From positions 106,941,139 through 107,005,138 of the forward strand of contig OV884011.1 in assembly GCA_930367205.1 (NCBI GenBank): DNA of 64,000 bases, in the 5' to 3' direction. The notes below the pieces were generated by a model. It was not told the DNA's origin and did not search any database. It saw only the letters and a list, made by a program, of their open reading frames with translations. A program made the translations under genes and the position numbers. This document shows positions 37,207 to 50,345 of the stretch, piece after piece; within the stretch, counting starts at the first letter, position 1, and each line of letters opens with the position of its first letter. The stretch comes from Acanthosoma haemorrhoidale. Its lineage: Eukaryota > Arthropoda > Insecta > Hemiptera > Acanthosomatidae.

Positions 37207-39179
37207 TACTTGGTCTGAGATTGCTTAGTTTTTGAGTATACAGTATATAGAGCTACCACCACCCAAAGAGCTTCATCGTTCTTTGTTAGCTTGTAAGATA
37301 AAATAAATCCTTCATATATTTGCATTACCAGGTGCATTTACGGTAACATAGTAATTCAGCAACGACTATATAATGAAAAATATATGATTAGTACTCTTAT
37401 GTCGTTAATAATAATGATCTTAACGACGTGAAGCCAGAAATACGTGGAGAGGTTTCTTTAACCATCACGTTCTTCACGGTAAGCTTTGCATATAAAAAAT
37501 ATTTGTATGTATTTGTTGAATAAATTATAATTACAATAATAGATACAATATTTGTGTTAACCCGGTATTTTGTATTATTAGACAAGCTGAGCGTTGTCAG
37601 ACTCGTTTCTCATTTTTAACGAGGTGCTATTTTCTGTTTACCCTTCAATAACATTATAACATAATGTTTTGAGACAAGATATAAGACATGTAGGGAGAAG
37701 AGTTAATTTTCTCCCCTCTCTCTTAAGCTCCGGAGTCGGCACTCCCTTGCGCCAACCAGGGTGCCAAAAACCCTTATCTCCTGCCCCCCCCCCCTCCCAA
37801 TTGCTTGCTTCCTACGTTTGTGGAAAGTTGAGAAAGGGACTTGAGGAAGTATCAAAACCTGCTTCCATTACACAGTACCAAACGAATTGCTATCAGCTGC
37901 TAGTTATTGTGTGTTGTTTCTCCTCACCCGTTATCCTAATCCGTCTTATCCGGTCTTGGAATTCCTTCGTCCTTAAATTTTTTTTTCTCTGCTATGTGTA
38001 ATCCGCAAGAGGTGGAGGTGGTTTTTACTCACCGTTCATTTTACGCCAGCTCCCTTTATAACCGTTTCTGACCACGGTAATCACTTAATCTGATAATCTA
38101 ATAATGAATAATGTTATCATGTACATAAAGTTATTATATAATTATAAACAAATTTTTAACAAAACAAACTCGTAAATTTATAGAAGACTAGATAATTTCA
38201 GAAAACATAAAGGAATTAACATATATCACTTGTTTATCGAATACTGTCAACGATAATATTTTCAGCAATATTTGAATACAGTGTTGAAGTTAAATATCTC
38301 GTTCAGACTTAATACATACCCTGTGACCTGTGTGTGATTTTACCTCATCTAAATACTTTTCGGCTGATGAAATTATTAAGCATCGAACTTCAAGGAAATC
38401 AATAAACAAAACATTCAAATTCATAAAGACTGATCACTGTTCATGGTGGTTAATGTTATAAACGGTAAAAATGGCACGATTTATTTTGAAGAACCTGCCT
38501 TAAATTCCTGATCAAGATGATGCGCAGCTGAGGATACAGATTCAAATATGTATGTTGAGGTAGGTTCCGATTCTTAACGAAGTCCGTTTTTGAGAATACT
38601 GCTCCACTCTCATAAGTTGAAGCAAACATGGTGCTCAAGTTTATGGCTAAAGTTTTTAATTATGGATACTTTTTTTCAGACACGTTTTAAATTCCAATAG
38701 TCTTTTTGAACTCGAGGATAAATGCCCTGTAAAACAACATCTCTTTAGAACTCGATTATTCATATATTATAAAAAAAATGTGGACCAAACACCATTAGTC
38801 AAAAGTGAATAACTGTATTAGACCGGCTGCATAACCATCTCAATTTTTTAAGTCAGTTAATCTTCCTTGAAATTCAGGTTAATGTTTTTCCCCAAAAATC
38901 TAATCGCTGGTGGCAATGAGGCATTACAGACTTGCTGTCCCAAACTGTGGAGAAGATACCCGCGTCGAGCCTAGTCCACGATTCCCGCCTCCATTCGTTG
39001 TCCGCTGAGACACTATCATTACATTTTATTCACTATGTTGTACAAAACTTGCATTCGGTCCGCCATTAAGTGACCACTGTGTTATACTATCGTCTTGAAA
39101 TGACCACAACTTCCCAGATCCCAGCTAAGTAAATGATTATACCAGGTTTAATCATTTAATTAGTTACTTATATCGACTT

Positions 39180-39475
39180 TTCGGAACCATGCCAAGGTTA
39201 TACCTGATAGCGTGTGATACCGCCCTGCTGCCCTTTAAGCCGTTCCGAGTGTTATCAAGGGCTATGGAACACCGGCTGACCTACCGAAAGGGTTCCATTA
39301 ACCCTGAGAGGAATTGAATTAACCGCTGTGATTTATTAAGGGTCCAGATCGGCCTATGAGATAGCCGCTTCCACCGAAGCACGTGAGGTCTCCGACCCGC
39401 TAGAAGACTACGCCGAAACGTCGCCTCCTGCTCTCGTGTCAATGGCGTTACAGTAAACAGAGCCAATAAATAATA
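39180..39475. other. GC-rich patch, unrecognised
   Basis: Nearly 300 bp clearly richer in G+C than the intron. A 61-codon minus-strand frame (39281-39466) rich in Arg, Leu and Ser is open through it, for example TREQEATFRRSLLAGRRPHV, but no family is recognised. Likely a piece of a transposable element. Confidence 0.3.
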
Positions 39476-40084
39476 TTATATCTACCTTCGTATTCCGGTA
39501 TCGGCAAAGGGTTAAAGGTTTAAAAGCACTTTTCAGGTGAATTGGTCAATTATGATTTGGAGGGTGTTGATATTCAAATTTCTTTGATCGGGGCACCTTA
39601 TATTCTTTACTTATTAATAATTAATAGCCTATGAAAAAATATACCTGCAGGATCTAAATAAGCTATTTAGTTACTTAGGATTCAAACGACGAAATAAGAG
39701 TCACTTATAAGAGTTAGTCACTTATGTCAAAATGACGAGCTCCAAATACTTTCCCTCAAACAGATCTTGGTAAAAAGACAAACGTTTAGATGGTTAAACA
39801 TGATAAAACGATAATTAATAACCCAGGCTGCACAACTACATAGAACCAACAAAAAGTTATTGAGTCAGATCAACTGGGACCTATGGTATCTTTGACTGAG
39901 CAATTTCAAAGATAGCACAATCTACCATTGAGCAACTGAGCTTATCTCGAAAACCGTATAAGCAAGGATACAATTTAAAAGTACAAACTTATTTAAAAAA
40001 AAAAAAAAATTATAAGTAATTTAAAAACCAATATTAAGTATATTATTTATTGCTTAGAGAGTAATTAGAGCCCTTAGAGTTACT

Positions 40085-40104
40085 TAGAGAGAGAGAGAGA
40101 GAGA
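40085..40104. repeat. (AG)n microsatellite
   Basis: About 10 AG units without interruption. It lies inside a 116-codon minus-strand frame (40043-40393), where it would encode a Ser/Leu run; that frame is not otherwise supported. Confidence 0.85.
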
Positions 40105-40839
40105 CGTAGTGTTGGGTATACGAAAATGGCTTAATACCAGGAGAAATGGTTTTTCTGACTGCTCTCAAGATCTGGGAAAAAGAAAAGTGACACCTGGAGG
40201 GCTGGAAATAATGCCGATGTAGTAGAAAAGGTGCAGCTCTAATGACAAAGGATAAGAAGAGCCAAGGTGAAAGAAATCTGATTTCCTTTCCTCCAGGAAA
40301 ACGCAGGAGAAAATGATAGAAATAATAACGAACAGTCTCGAGTGGGAAAGTTTCTAATCGTCCATAGATCTGTTCCCACTGATAATGCATCAAAAAGACA
40401 CGGATATAGTAGATCTGATGATTCCTCGGATAGTTTGAGACCTACCTAGGTGTCAAATGGAATAATTCTTGTGAATAACAAATAATAATTCAAGAATTAA
40501 TTGATTTGATTATTTTGTTCTAATGGTACCAAATATTTATTTCAACATTTAAATTAATCTGAGATGATAAAAGGAAATCCCTAAAAAATTTACATGCTCC
40601 ATTACCGATCTGCCCACACAAATAATCCATTTTTTATAGCGGGCAATATTTTCAATTTACTTAGCCAACAATTTTGTTCTTCATTATTATTTCAAATTTT
40701 CATTTAATTTCGTTTTACTTTGACTGGGAAGGGGGGGGAGTCGAGGGGGTCTCTACTTTAGTTTAAAAAAACAGCAATTTTTATTCTCAAAAAGACAGAT
40801 CAAACATGTAAAAGGGATTAAGTTATGGTATTTATTGGC

Positions 40840-40895
40840 CAAAATCGAACCGTAATATGGACGATGTTATCGGCTAGAGCACATAAGAGCGAGAT
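40840..40895 (-). mobile_element. Possible tRNA-like SINE fragment
   Basis: On the minus strand TGCTCTAGCCGATAACATCG is followed by ACGGTTCGATTTTGGCC, which resembles a tRNA D-arm and T-arm with B-box GGTTCGATTTT. The anticodon region is shortened. Weak evidence, given mainly by the B-box. Confidence 0.3.
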
Positions 40896-42643
40896 TAGAA
40901 ACTTTATGATGTACCCTTTCAGAGACCCCGCTGTTTATGGCTATTGTAGCCCATAGAAACTCGAAATACTACCATGCCCTATTATTTTAGTTTCTTTCTG
41001 TTTTGTTCCCTAGTTTCCTGCTCCGTGGGCTGTATACTCGATATAGCCATTGATCTAGACTAAAATAGGTTCGGCTAAAATTGGTTTTATATCAGGTGTA
41101 TAGATAAAGTAAAACGGTCACGTGGGCTGTGATTTGTTTAAGAATGCATAATAAAAATGGCATATATATGTGACATATAGTATATAAACTCTTTTCTCAC
41201 AAAACTCAAATGTAGCAGTTAACACATACTTGACTCATTTCCCATTCCAAAAGTCTTCATTGTTCCTTATCTTTCTTAACATGAGGAAAATATCTCATGC
41301 TATCGGTTAACGCAAGTTCAGATATGACGAACTGTAAATTTAAAGATTTGATATTTTTCATATTACCACTATGACACCCACTTTCCCTTCCTAATGGAAC
41401 TTAATAATAAATATCAACTTGCAGAAGTTTTAGAGGGATTAGGAAAATGTTTGAATTGTTCCATAATCAATTTTTGCCTCCCCATTTGTTGGTATCTCGG
41501 TTGCTTGGTAACAGATGAAGCTATCCATCATAGATAAGAACTTGCCTACACAACCTTGGCTCAGTATAATGCTAGGGGGCTATCAGCACGATATAGCATT
41601 GAAGGCATCTTATCATTATAGAGACAGAATACACTTTCCAACGTTTTAGGCAGTCATGGATGCACCGAGCCTGTCGTTTATAAATTGTTAGGCCCTCTAA
41701 AAATCCATCTTCATCTTTGCAAAAACTTTCGAATTTTTTAATGATATGTACCCAGTTTAAAGAGGATAGTTTTAAAATAAGTTTTGGAGTATCCTTAAAC
41801 GTCTTTACGAAAAATGTTTCATTTTATTATAAAGAATTTTTTAGCAATTTGATTTTTTTCTACCTGTAATAAATCCATACATTTTGCAATCTGATGGTAT
41901 GCAACTTTTTATTCATTTCTTCCCCTTTTTTTTTCTTCCTCAAAACACATGTTCGTTGGCGATTCTATCCTCATGTTTTCATGTCCGGACATTTATAATA
42001 TTTTGTGCTATTTTTGAAACTACCAAATAGTTTCAAATTGTCCAATATTATTTTAATTCTCCGATCTGCTCATTTATATTCTTTGAGATTCTATTTTCTG
42101 AACGGTCTCCTATAAATACCACCTGCTACCCTAAACAGTCTCATTATTTGGATCTCATTTATTGTTCACGTTACTGTTGCAAAAGTCGTGATGATTGATG
42201 AGAAGTTAAACTTTCGGGTAAAATGTTATTTGTATCTCCAGCGTATATTTCTGATCGCATAAGTGATATCATTGGGCATGGATGAGCAGATAATCGGTGG
42301 TAAGCTGCTAAAATACACTCTACTGTGCTGAAATAAATTAAAAACTCTTCGGGCATCGGCTAAACAACAACCGAGTTATTTTTCGAAATCATGAATTATT
42401 GAATAAATGCATGTTGATCAGTCGAGGATTAAATAATGTCTTGTGGTGGGTATTCTATTTTAGACTGAACGCTCTACGGTTTCGAAAAACCGTGGGAGTT
42501 AAATGTCCGCTCGGTGAAATATTGAAGTTGGGATACCGTTGCTAAAAGCGATCCCTAGATACGGGAGTGTAGTTTCACAATTTACATATTTTAACGATAA
42601 TATTTTGGAGGTTACTATAAAAAAAATACATTTAAATAATATG

Positions 42644-42964
42644 TCAGTTATTGTTTGTAATTGACTCCCACGCTTCACATGTGTGTGGAAACCTGTCAAC
42701 GTTCGACAAGATATTCCCGAGGCGATTCTGAGCTAACAAATACGGAATAAGAGGATTTACTCTGATACAGATCTCAGTTGGACGTGGTCGCCCACGCTGA
42801 CTTTTCAGAAGTTGCCTAACGAGCTTTACCAAGGCGCGGTCATTGATCGTCTGTCTGCCGCCCTTGGCACCATCTCTGAGTGACCAAATCGCTCCGCAAA
42901 TCACTACTTCCAAAACTGTTATATAGAGTATATTAAATACTCTGCTCCATAAAAAAAGTGACAC
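42644..42964 (-). other. Unrecognised 106-codon frame in a GC-richer patch
   Basis: A minus-strand frame from ATG to stop, in DNA less AT-rich than its flanks between 42660 and 42900. The middle (LRDGAKGGRQTINDRALVKL) has some flavour of the linker between the two helix-turn-helix units of Tc1-like transposases, but the match is weak. It lies just outside the left terminal repeat of the element at 43002. It may be part of an older insertion into which that element jumped. Confidence 0.3.
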
Positions 42965-43001
42965 ACTTAGAATAATTCAAATATTTGCTTCCTGATAGAA
43001 T

Positions 43002-43842
43002 TATCTTCGCTTTCAATTCTTTATTAATTAATATTAAACGTTTTCAGGAAGCAACTATAAATATGAAGGAAACCGTCCATAAATATTCAAACATATTTTA
43101 CAGATTTTTCTATTTTGATCTCTTGAGTAACTGATCTATAAAAATTTAGCAAAAGGTTTTTTTTAATTAAAAAAATGGTTTTGACGGTGGAGCAAGTAGC
43201 CCGTGTTGTTGCTGTTGTGGGAAACGGTTTAAGTCAAAGGTAGACAGCCTATGCATTGGGTTTAACCTAAAACTACTGTTAATTTAAACCCTCTAGAGAC
43301 CAGTATCTGGACCAATGCAGACCAAATAACATCTCTTTATATATCGGATGCATGGATGAGAGTTTACCGAAGGCCTGGTGGGCGCTACGCTGCGGGAGAG
43401 TTTGGTGTAGGGGAGGGGGTTCTTCGATGGCGAACACGGAGCTCTAGGATGTTCTCTGATCAACAATGCTGGTCTCTGAGGGTTTAAATTCACTTCAACA
43501 AGTCCCCTTCTAAGTTTCTGCATATATTGATACTCCTCCAGTTGTACGAAGTAGATAAGCAGTATCAGTAGCAGTTGAAAGCTCTCATGGCTCTATCACT
43601 CGCGGCCGACCCGATACGGGTTTGGGCGATTGCACAAACCTATCTCACGGTAACATGTAATTGCTCTCCAACAGAAGTTACAGGCATATCTTTTGTACAG
43701 ACCATCAAACCATTTTTTAAATTAAAAACCTTTTGCTGCTAAATTTTAGAGATCAGTTACACAAGAATTTTCCTTTATATTTATAGCTCCTTATCATTGA
43801 AAACGTTTAATATTAATTTTTAAAAATGGTTGAAAGCTGAGT
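43002..43842 (+). mobile_element. Tc1/mariner-type element with long terminal inverted repeats
   Basis: The left end (43002-43185) is repeated inverted at the right end (about 43695-43842). Shared blocks include CTTTCAA near the tip, ATTAATATTAAACGTTTTCA, CTATAAATAT, GTAACTGATCT and AGCAAAAGGTTTTT. Both tips begin at TA, the target of this superfamily. Each inverted repeat is about 130-180 bp long. Inside the left repeat's end an ATG at 43174 opens a short peptide, LTVEQVARVVAVVGNGLSQR, that fits the first helix-turn-helix of Tc1-like transposases; it stops after about 31 codons. The rest of the interior is too short for a full transposase, so this is an internally deleted, non-autonomous copy. 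Confidence 0.75.
43174..43500 (+). pseudogene. Tc1-like transposase remnant inside the element
   Basis: From the ATG at 43174 the plus strand encodes a truncated DNA-binding N-terminus (VEQVARVVAVVGNGLSQ) followed by a stop. About 90 bp on, AWMRVYRRPGGRYAA with a Gly-rich stretch echoes the part of Tc1 transposases between the first and second catalytic Asp blocks (family pattern xVxRRPGER). No catalytic Asp or Glu block is intact. The two pieces are much closer together than in a full-length protein, showing an internal deletion. Confidence 0.5.
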
Positions 43843-44395
43843 ATATGCGCCACTTCCCCCCCTCCATCCTGTATCTTGTAATTTTCAAAGCTTAATGGCA
43901 AGTGGGCAACTTATTTGGAATGCGATCTATGAAATTTTAAGTTAGCTCTTTGTTTTTTTCATTTTTTAATATACTCTCTCATTACGATGATTTGAATGAA
44001 CGAATCCAACACGATTTGGAGCAACCAGGTACTAAAACTGCATTGCTTTGCTATGACGCATGCTTTATGCCAAAAGGTTCTCAATAAAAAGTCGCAGACT
44101 AGAGTATTCTCATATAAAAATGGTAGCACCTCTAACATTATTTAATCTTTCTACCCTGATTGTACACTCAGGATCAAAACTGACTCACCAGCTAACCGGC
44201 ATTCTCACAAACGTTTGAAGGTTGCAATTTTTTACTGAAGTTTCTTCATAGCTAAAATACATAAATACGCGTAGCCCAGTAGAGATAGCTTTTAGCCTTA
44301 CAAGCACACTTGAAACCAACCCAGTTTTTTTGAGCTATTTCTCCTGGGATAGTGGGAATAGACACACATTTTGTTGGAAGATCAATTTTTCCCCC

Positions 44396-44720
44396 AAGGC
44401 TGTTTAATTATGAGGGAGATATGGGGAGAACAAAATAATATCTGGCAATCATTGTTTACTAGTTACTTTCAACATTTCAACTTTAAAAATAGGTGTGTAA
44501 CTGCATGTTTACAGTGTAATGCAGTTCATGTGTGATAGGGGCTATCCTTGTATAGATGAATTTGTTGGGATCTCGGCTATGAACGGGTTGATGAAAGAGT
44601 CAGAATTAGGTTTGCACTAAATTTCTTATCGGACAACGTTTTCTTGCAATGCATATCTGCAACAGGTCCTTGTGTCAGATGGTAAGTTTTCAATGTTGAC
44701 TGTTTAATTTGTTATTGAGA
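44396..44720 (+). repeat. Dispersed repeat B, copy 2
   Basis: Second copy of the family at 12333-12625, same orientation, beginning TTTAATTATGAGGGAGATAT and containing TTTACAGTGTAATGCAGTTC and TGTGTCAGATGGTAAG. The two copies share a block order over about 300 bp with several indels. It lies about 550 bp past the terminal-repeat element. Confidence 0.55.
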
Positions 44721-44729
44721 ACTGTCTAA

Positions 44730-47700
44730 ACGTTTTTCTAGCACTCCAAAATGTTTAAATCCCTACAGTCTCACCAAAAGGCCTTATGCAGATAATCGTA
44801 GTATGTCGGATACGTTGTCCATTATTAAATTAGACAAAAACCTAACGTTTGTTGAAAATGTATTCACTGATGACTAATAATGAACTCGGTGTCCGTACAT
44901 ACATGTATGTTTCTTAAACTGACGGAATAAAAAATAATATCATTAGAATCTTTTTGTTTCGCAGTTTGATACAATATTTCACTAGAACTATACTAGAAAT
45001 AGTAAAAAATAAAATACCTATATAGGTATGATATCCTAGTGTTGTCAATATTATATTATATATTAATATTATAATTAATGCACCTAAACTTCATACTGAA
45101 ATGTTTGATCATCAGCGTCAGTGAACGGGCTGACAAGTTCATTTGTCATTGTTAGTTGAGTTAAACACGTTGTGAGTGAATAGTCAAGTCAAATATCTGG
45201 AGTATCCGTTTTCATAAGGGAATGAATTGAAATTGTCAATGAAGTGAATACTCCGAATTCAAATCTTCAGAAAGTGGGTGTACTTTCAATTGCGGCTTGG
45301 TAAAATGTAAGGACCACATAGATGGTAAGATTGGTCAAATTATATGTACTACGTTAAGAGTGTATAAAGTGGCGGGAAATGGACACCTCTCACGTCCATT
45401 CATTAATACGACGTACTATCTAGCAGTGCGGCATGTGGTTGGCAGTTGCCATGGAGACGAGAGAATCCAATACTGCTGATTTTATGTACGTTTTATGCCC
45501 TCTGCACCCTCTGCAGTCCCGCCACCTCTGTTGGGTTCTATGTGTTTAACTGTTTGCATCTGGACATTTTCAAATGCCAAAAACTGCATATATTGAACCT
45601 GAGAAGGAAATTTTCTTTCTTTCCTTTTTTTATATTAGACTACCTATATTTAAAGAAAATGTTTTTCACAGCTACGACAAAGGATGTAATATATTAACAC
45701 CATACAATAACTTATTTGGTTAAATGAACTCCTTGAGGACGATTGTTGTTTAACTCATCAGGAAGTCTTTGGCATGTTTGTGTTTTTTGTCTATAGGAGA
45801 GGCGTTTCTAAAATAATACCGATTTCCTCTTTTAGTTGGCCGGAATCCTGTGAAGAAAAATATTTGACGGCTAATATTAGTTATGTTGGCAGACATGGAC
45901 GAGAAAGCATTTTGGGAGTACATTGGATTTACCAATGCTGCCTCCAGTTTACATGAAAAATCATTAATCACCTGTAGGCAATTGGTCTACAATTTATAGA
46001 AGTGTAATCTGCCTATTAAATATAAATTAAGTTTTCATCCTTTAGCTGAGATTGAGCTCATGAATTCCACATTATCATAGTCCCCTTCTCATAAGCATTA
46101 TGTTGGTGAAAATTCAAACATTCTTTCTGACTTATTTCTCTATATCACTCTCTTGTTGACTATCAAATGGGATTACTTGAAGGTAAATAGAAAAAAATAA
46201 ATAGAGCTCCTAAACTACTTCTGAAATTTTTAGCATAAAGGATTTTTTAAATATAAATAATTCAACTCGCAATTTGATGTACATGACATCAATTAATAGT
46301 AAAATGTGATCTCTCAAAATATTGCGTTTAAAACTTTACATGGAGCGAACAGATTTGAAACTTGAAGCCTTTCACCTTGGCTTTGTCCTTTTTGATTGAT
46401 ATGTCTACCGTTTCTGCAGTGTGCCTACTACTATCGAAAACAACTATGATTAAGTTTTCCCCTGTGAATCTGTACGCTAGAAAACATATGAAGACAATTG
46501 GATCACCCTCACAAGTAAGGAATTGTTTTCAAGTTTTAATACTATCTAATGCAAGGATAAAAGAAAAATAGCCAAACCCCTATTATAGTAAATGATGCTG
46601 CAAACATTTGAGAATTCGTTAGAGTGATAAATACATTCATATCTCGGATGACCTGAAACCTAAGTTAAAAAGATTTATGATTACTTGTCCTCGACACTTA
46701 GATTCATATATTTCGCAAACGCTTTCTGGGACACCTTGTATGTCTATCATAGAATAAAATGGACAAATTAGTAACTAATCGATTTACTGAAATGAGCTTT
46801 GTTCCTGCACCTTTCTCTCGTTAAAAGCGCTACCGCTTTGTGCCACCACCCCTTTCCCACTAGGGATGGAGACCCCATATCCTACCAAGGGGTGTCGATG
46901 AGCCCCAGTGCGAAGAAGTACCTCCATTATACTGTTCAGGAAACTGACAGGCCTAAAACTGATGTACCTAAGACACATGTATGTGAAAACTGCCATTTGG
47001 GATCCATCAGTCTTCGGTACTTTTTGGCTTTTGAGTTCTTAAGTCGGTGGTTTTAGCAGGATATGCTAAAGATTAGACCTGAATTACCATAGGAACTTCT
47101 TTGCAAAGGATATCAGAAAATTTGGGCCTTCTGTTTGTAAACATTTATTACTTCTTTATGCTGTTCCTGAAGAGTTAATCATAATAGGTAAAGGTAAATC
47201 AACTAGCAAGAGGTGGTATCAAACTATCTAGCTCCTGCCTGTGAATGTTTGAAGATAGTATAATGAATTGGGTTAATCCTTTGCACAATAAACACGATGT
47301 TGTCGTTAGTCACCTGTCCTTGCTTTCTTATCAGTTCTTTTTAATCGCGTATTTACTATGTACTTCAAACTACTACACGCTCGAGGGGAATAAACTTCAA
47401 GAAGTACGCTTTATATTTATTCATTATGAACTATGAAAAACTATAACATTCTTGGCTTAAACAATCACGTTCTTTTCAAGAAATTTACTGTTTCTATAGT
47501 TTTAATTAATTATTATTAGTTGGGATATGTAATCCCCCTTTTAATAATCATTTATTTATTTTTAATAATCATTCGTTTAAGAGAAATTTCGTGTCGTCTC
47601 GAACTCTCTTAGTGGTGAAATAATTTTTTTTTTTAAGTCGGCTACGGTTCTTTTAACAGTGTGTTAAGTATTAAATATCTACCAGCATATTTAATAATAA

Positions 47701-48780
47701 TTGTTAAATTATTATTTGTGGAATGTAATCCTAACTTACACGGTTTTATTTGTCATACTGACCCGGCATTCAAGTTCGGGATCTGTTTTCCGTTGAGAGG
47801 TTTTGAATCAATTGAAATTGTATTACCTTGCTACAATTAATTAGTAATAAGGAACTGAAATATTTGTTTAAGGGAGAGTTTTTCGTTGAACGTATATTTT
47901 TGAGAGCACATTATGAGGCCTACCTATCTATCTGCGGCTGAGTATCTGTTATCAAAAGCAATTTCTTGATGTAATAGTTTTACGATTGAGAGTTTAAATG
48001 AAGTTATTTTAAAATATGCGATTCCATTAATGGCGCAAGAGGTCATTAGGTGTTTATTTTCAATAAATTATGGTGCATTACATTTTAAACATCCGGTATA
48101 TAGTTCCCATTCATTTTCTCTAGAATATATTCTTGAGAGTGGCAGAACCAATGTCCAATTACTGGCTGGTTCCTATTTCTAGCGACCGAAAAAATCTCAA
48201 TATCTACGATACGATTCCAACGTGGTGAATAAAATGATGCCCTATCCGAGCCCCTTTCTACAATCAGACACATCATAATTTGAGTTTACGATCTCGGTCC
48301 GGTAGGAACCCACAATTCAGGCAATTATCCAAACGAATTCCAGCACATTTTACATACATCAGGCCTGTTCGGGCCAAAAAGTCATCAACGGCTTAGATAT
48401 CATACCGCAAGAAATATAATGAAACTGATGCCTTCCGCCACGTACATTATATTCGAATTCAGTACTCGGAGTTTGAGGGAAGTTGTTTTTATATTGTTAA
48501 AAAACTACCTTAAGGGAAGGATACATCTATTTTTCAACTGGGTTATGACTAATATATTTTGGCTTCCTTTGTAAAATTTGGAGTCGGCCTATCATTTGTT
48601 TTGTAATTGATGAAAATAAAGCTATCTTCCTTCCGCGCTCAAGATTTTATGCTTGATACCATGTTTTATACCCGGATATTTTCATTGCCTTTTTCAAATT
48701 AAAACAGTTATTTAGAAAGTTAACGATCTAGAAACTGTTTAATTACACCACATTATAAATGGTATCTGTAAAATTACGAT
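44730..48780 (+). other. AT-rich intron stretch without a recognisable gene
   Basis: Only short, compositionally unremarkable frames occur, up to 85 codons. An X-box-like GTTGCCATGGAGAC lies at 45445-45458. A GC-richer patch at 46830-46990 is open on both strands and unrecognised. No transposon motif was recognised. Confidence 0.4.
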
Positions 48781-48792
48781 AAGCTAGCTATA

Positions 48793-48826
48793 TTAAGTTG
48801 ATGGGAAAGTAATGCGTTTTAGTTGG
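48793..48826 (+). mobile_element. Mariner-like terminal repeat
   Basis: TATTAAGTTGATGGGAAAGT followed by AATGCGTTTTAGTTGGC closely follows the terminal inverted repeat pattern of mariner elements (for example the TTAGGTTGGTGCAAAAGTAA class) and begins at a TA. I did not find a matching inverted end or transposase downstream within the next kilobase. It may be a solo or very decayed end. Confidence 0.5.
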
Positions 48827-50096
48827 CGAACCTACCTATTTTTAGAAATAAGAAACTCTTTCATTCATACTCATGTTTTATTTTGAAAAATTAATCTATT
48901 TTAAGCCTTAAATATTGAAATATTCTAAAAATAATCACTAAGACTGTTTTAGTATAGTCATTACCGAAAGGTGTGCGAATGTTTAGAATTTGGACAATTG
49001 AATAAGTTTTTGCTCGTAGTTAGTTGTAGATGAACATAGATGCACTTGTAGAATACGAGGTACTTGCTGCTGGCTTCAATTAGTTTAGAGTATATTTTCG
49101 ATGGCCTACACCATGATCAGGTGCTTGGTCACTTCGCTATGACTACGGAAGTCAACTTTGTTTATGAAACTTCAGCCACCGCAAAGAAAATAAATCCTAT
49201 ATTTTTGAATACGCTTAAATGTAACCTTGTATAAAATTGGTATACATTCTACAAAACTTAAACCTATTTTAGCCTTGCTCCCCTTAAGATTTTTCAGAAA
49301 GTAGTGTATTCGTTTTTTATAATTGAAATTAATCTTGAGACTAAACTGCCTGCCTCTGACCAATAGTCTCTCAGTTTTTCACTCCCCAATACTAGTTAGC
49401 ATGGTGACAATTTCGATTGCCGTGTGGACTAGGGTGCCTTCCGGATGTGTTGACGCCGATATGAACAAAAAACAAACAAACTAACGATCTTCGGTTGCTC
49501 ATCAGGAGTTCCATGAATAAAGGTATTTTTATATTTAATCAGTGTATTTGGTTAATTTATGAGAATGCGAGGCTTATGCTTTAATCAATTATAGTCGTGG
49601 TGCCTGTGGAACATATTTCTGACTTGTCGCCAAAAAAAAAAATAAATCGATTGCAGGAAAGTTAACCTTTGGTGATGGAATATAATTCGAAATAGCTGAC
49701 ATAGAGATTTACTCGTTGCAGGTGATAAATGCCTGTGTAACTGTCTCTCCAGCCTACGCATAACGGATACAGCCATGACTTCATGGTGCCACTAGTGCAA
49801 AAATACATTGATTTATTAACTGGCGTCTCGAATTCCAGGAAACGTCATGTGGTATTTTTATATGTTTTTACGATTTACTATGGTTTGCAAAAATTTCGAT
49901 TTATTGCCTACTTCGTCACAGGTTAGTATCGAACGCACAAAAGTATTAAATAGCCCAGAAGGTACCTGTGGGCGGGTATAGTAGAACACACAGGTGATAT
50001 AGTTGGGTGACCAACCGTGGGCTCTCCGCAGTGCTGCTCCAAGCTAACTACTTCCTCGAGGGACAAGGTCGTAGCTACCAGGCTGACTTGTAGCAT

Positions 50097-50345
50097 GTGG
50101 GCGAACAAATTATAAAAGATATTGGCAGTGTCTGCTTTGCTATTAAAATATATTCACTAGTAAATCTGCCATTGTTAAAGAAATCTGAAATATTTGAAAT
50201 AGAAACGGCCACGTGTAAATCCGCAGCACATCTTACCTCTGACAAGAAGGGGCCAAAATTGATAGCTGAACTTGTTGAGTTTAATAAAAATTGTGCATAT
50301 GCTGGACACAGGTTTGTTGTATCTGTTTTTGAGTCAAGTAGGTAA
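50097..50345 (+). other. Unrecognised open frame on both strands
   Basis: An 82-codon plus-strand frame (soluble, for example TSDKKGPKLIAELVEFNKNC) overlaps a 126-codon minus-strand frame at 50075-50455. The plus-strand peptide has a more natural composition. It could be a fragment of a DNA transposon or a chance frame. No splice sites, promoter or family motif support a gene. Confidence 0.25.

Noticed and set aside
39530..39545. CTTTTCAG|GTGAAT as a ratchet point
   Set aside because: Short pyrimidine tract and weak donor half.
40043..40393. 116-codon minus-strand frame
   Set aside because: Includes an AG microsatellite translated as a Ser/Leu run; the rest has no recognised motif and no gene context.
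45207..45245. Possible fourth LINE tail copy (ATAAGGGAATGAATTGAAATTG)
   Set aside because: Only a short stretch resembles 29440-29460 and the diagnostic ACATTTATCACAATT block is missing.
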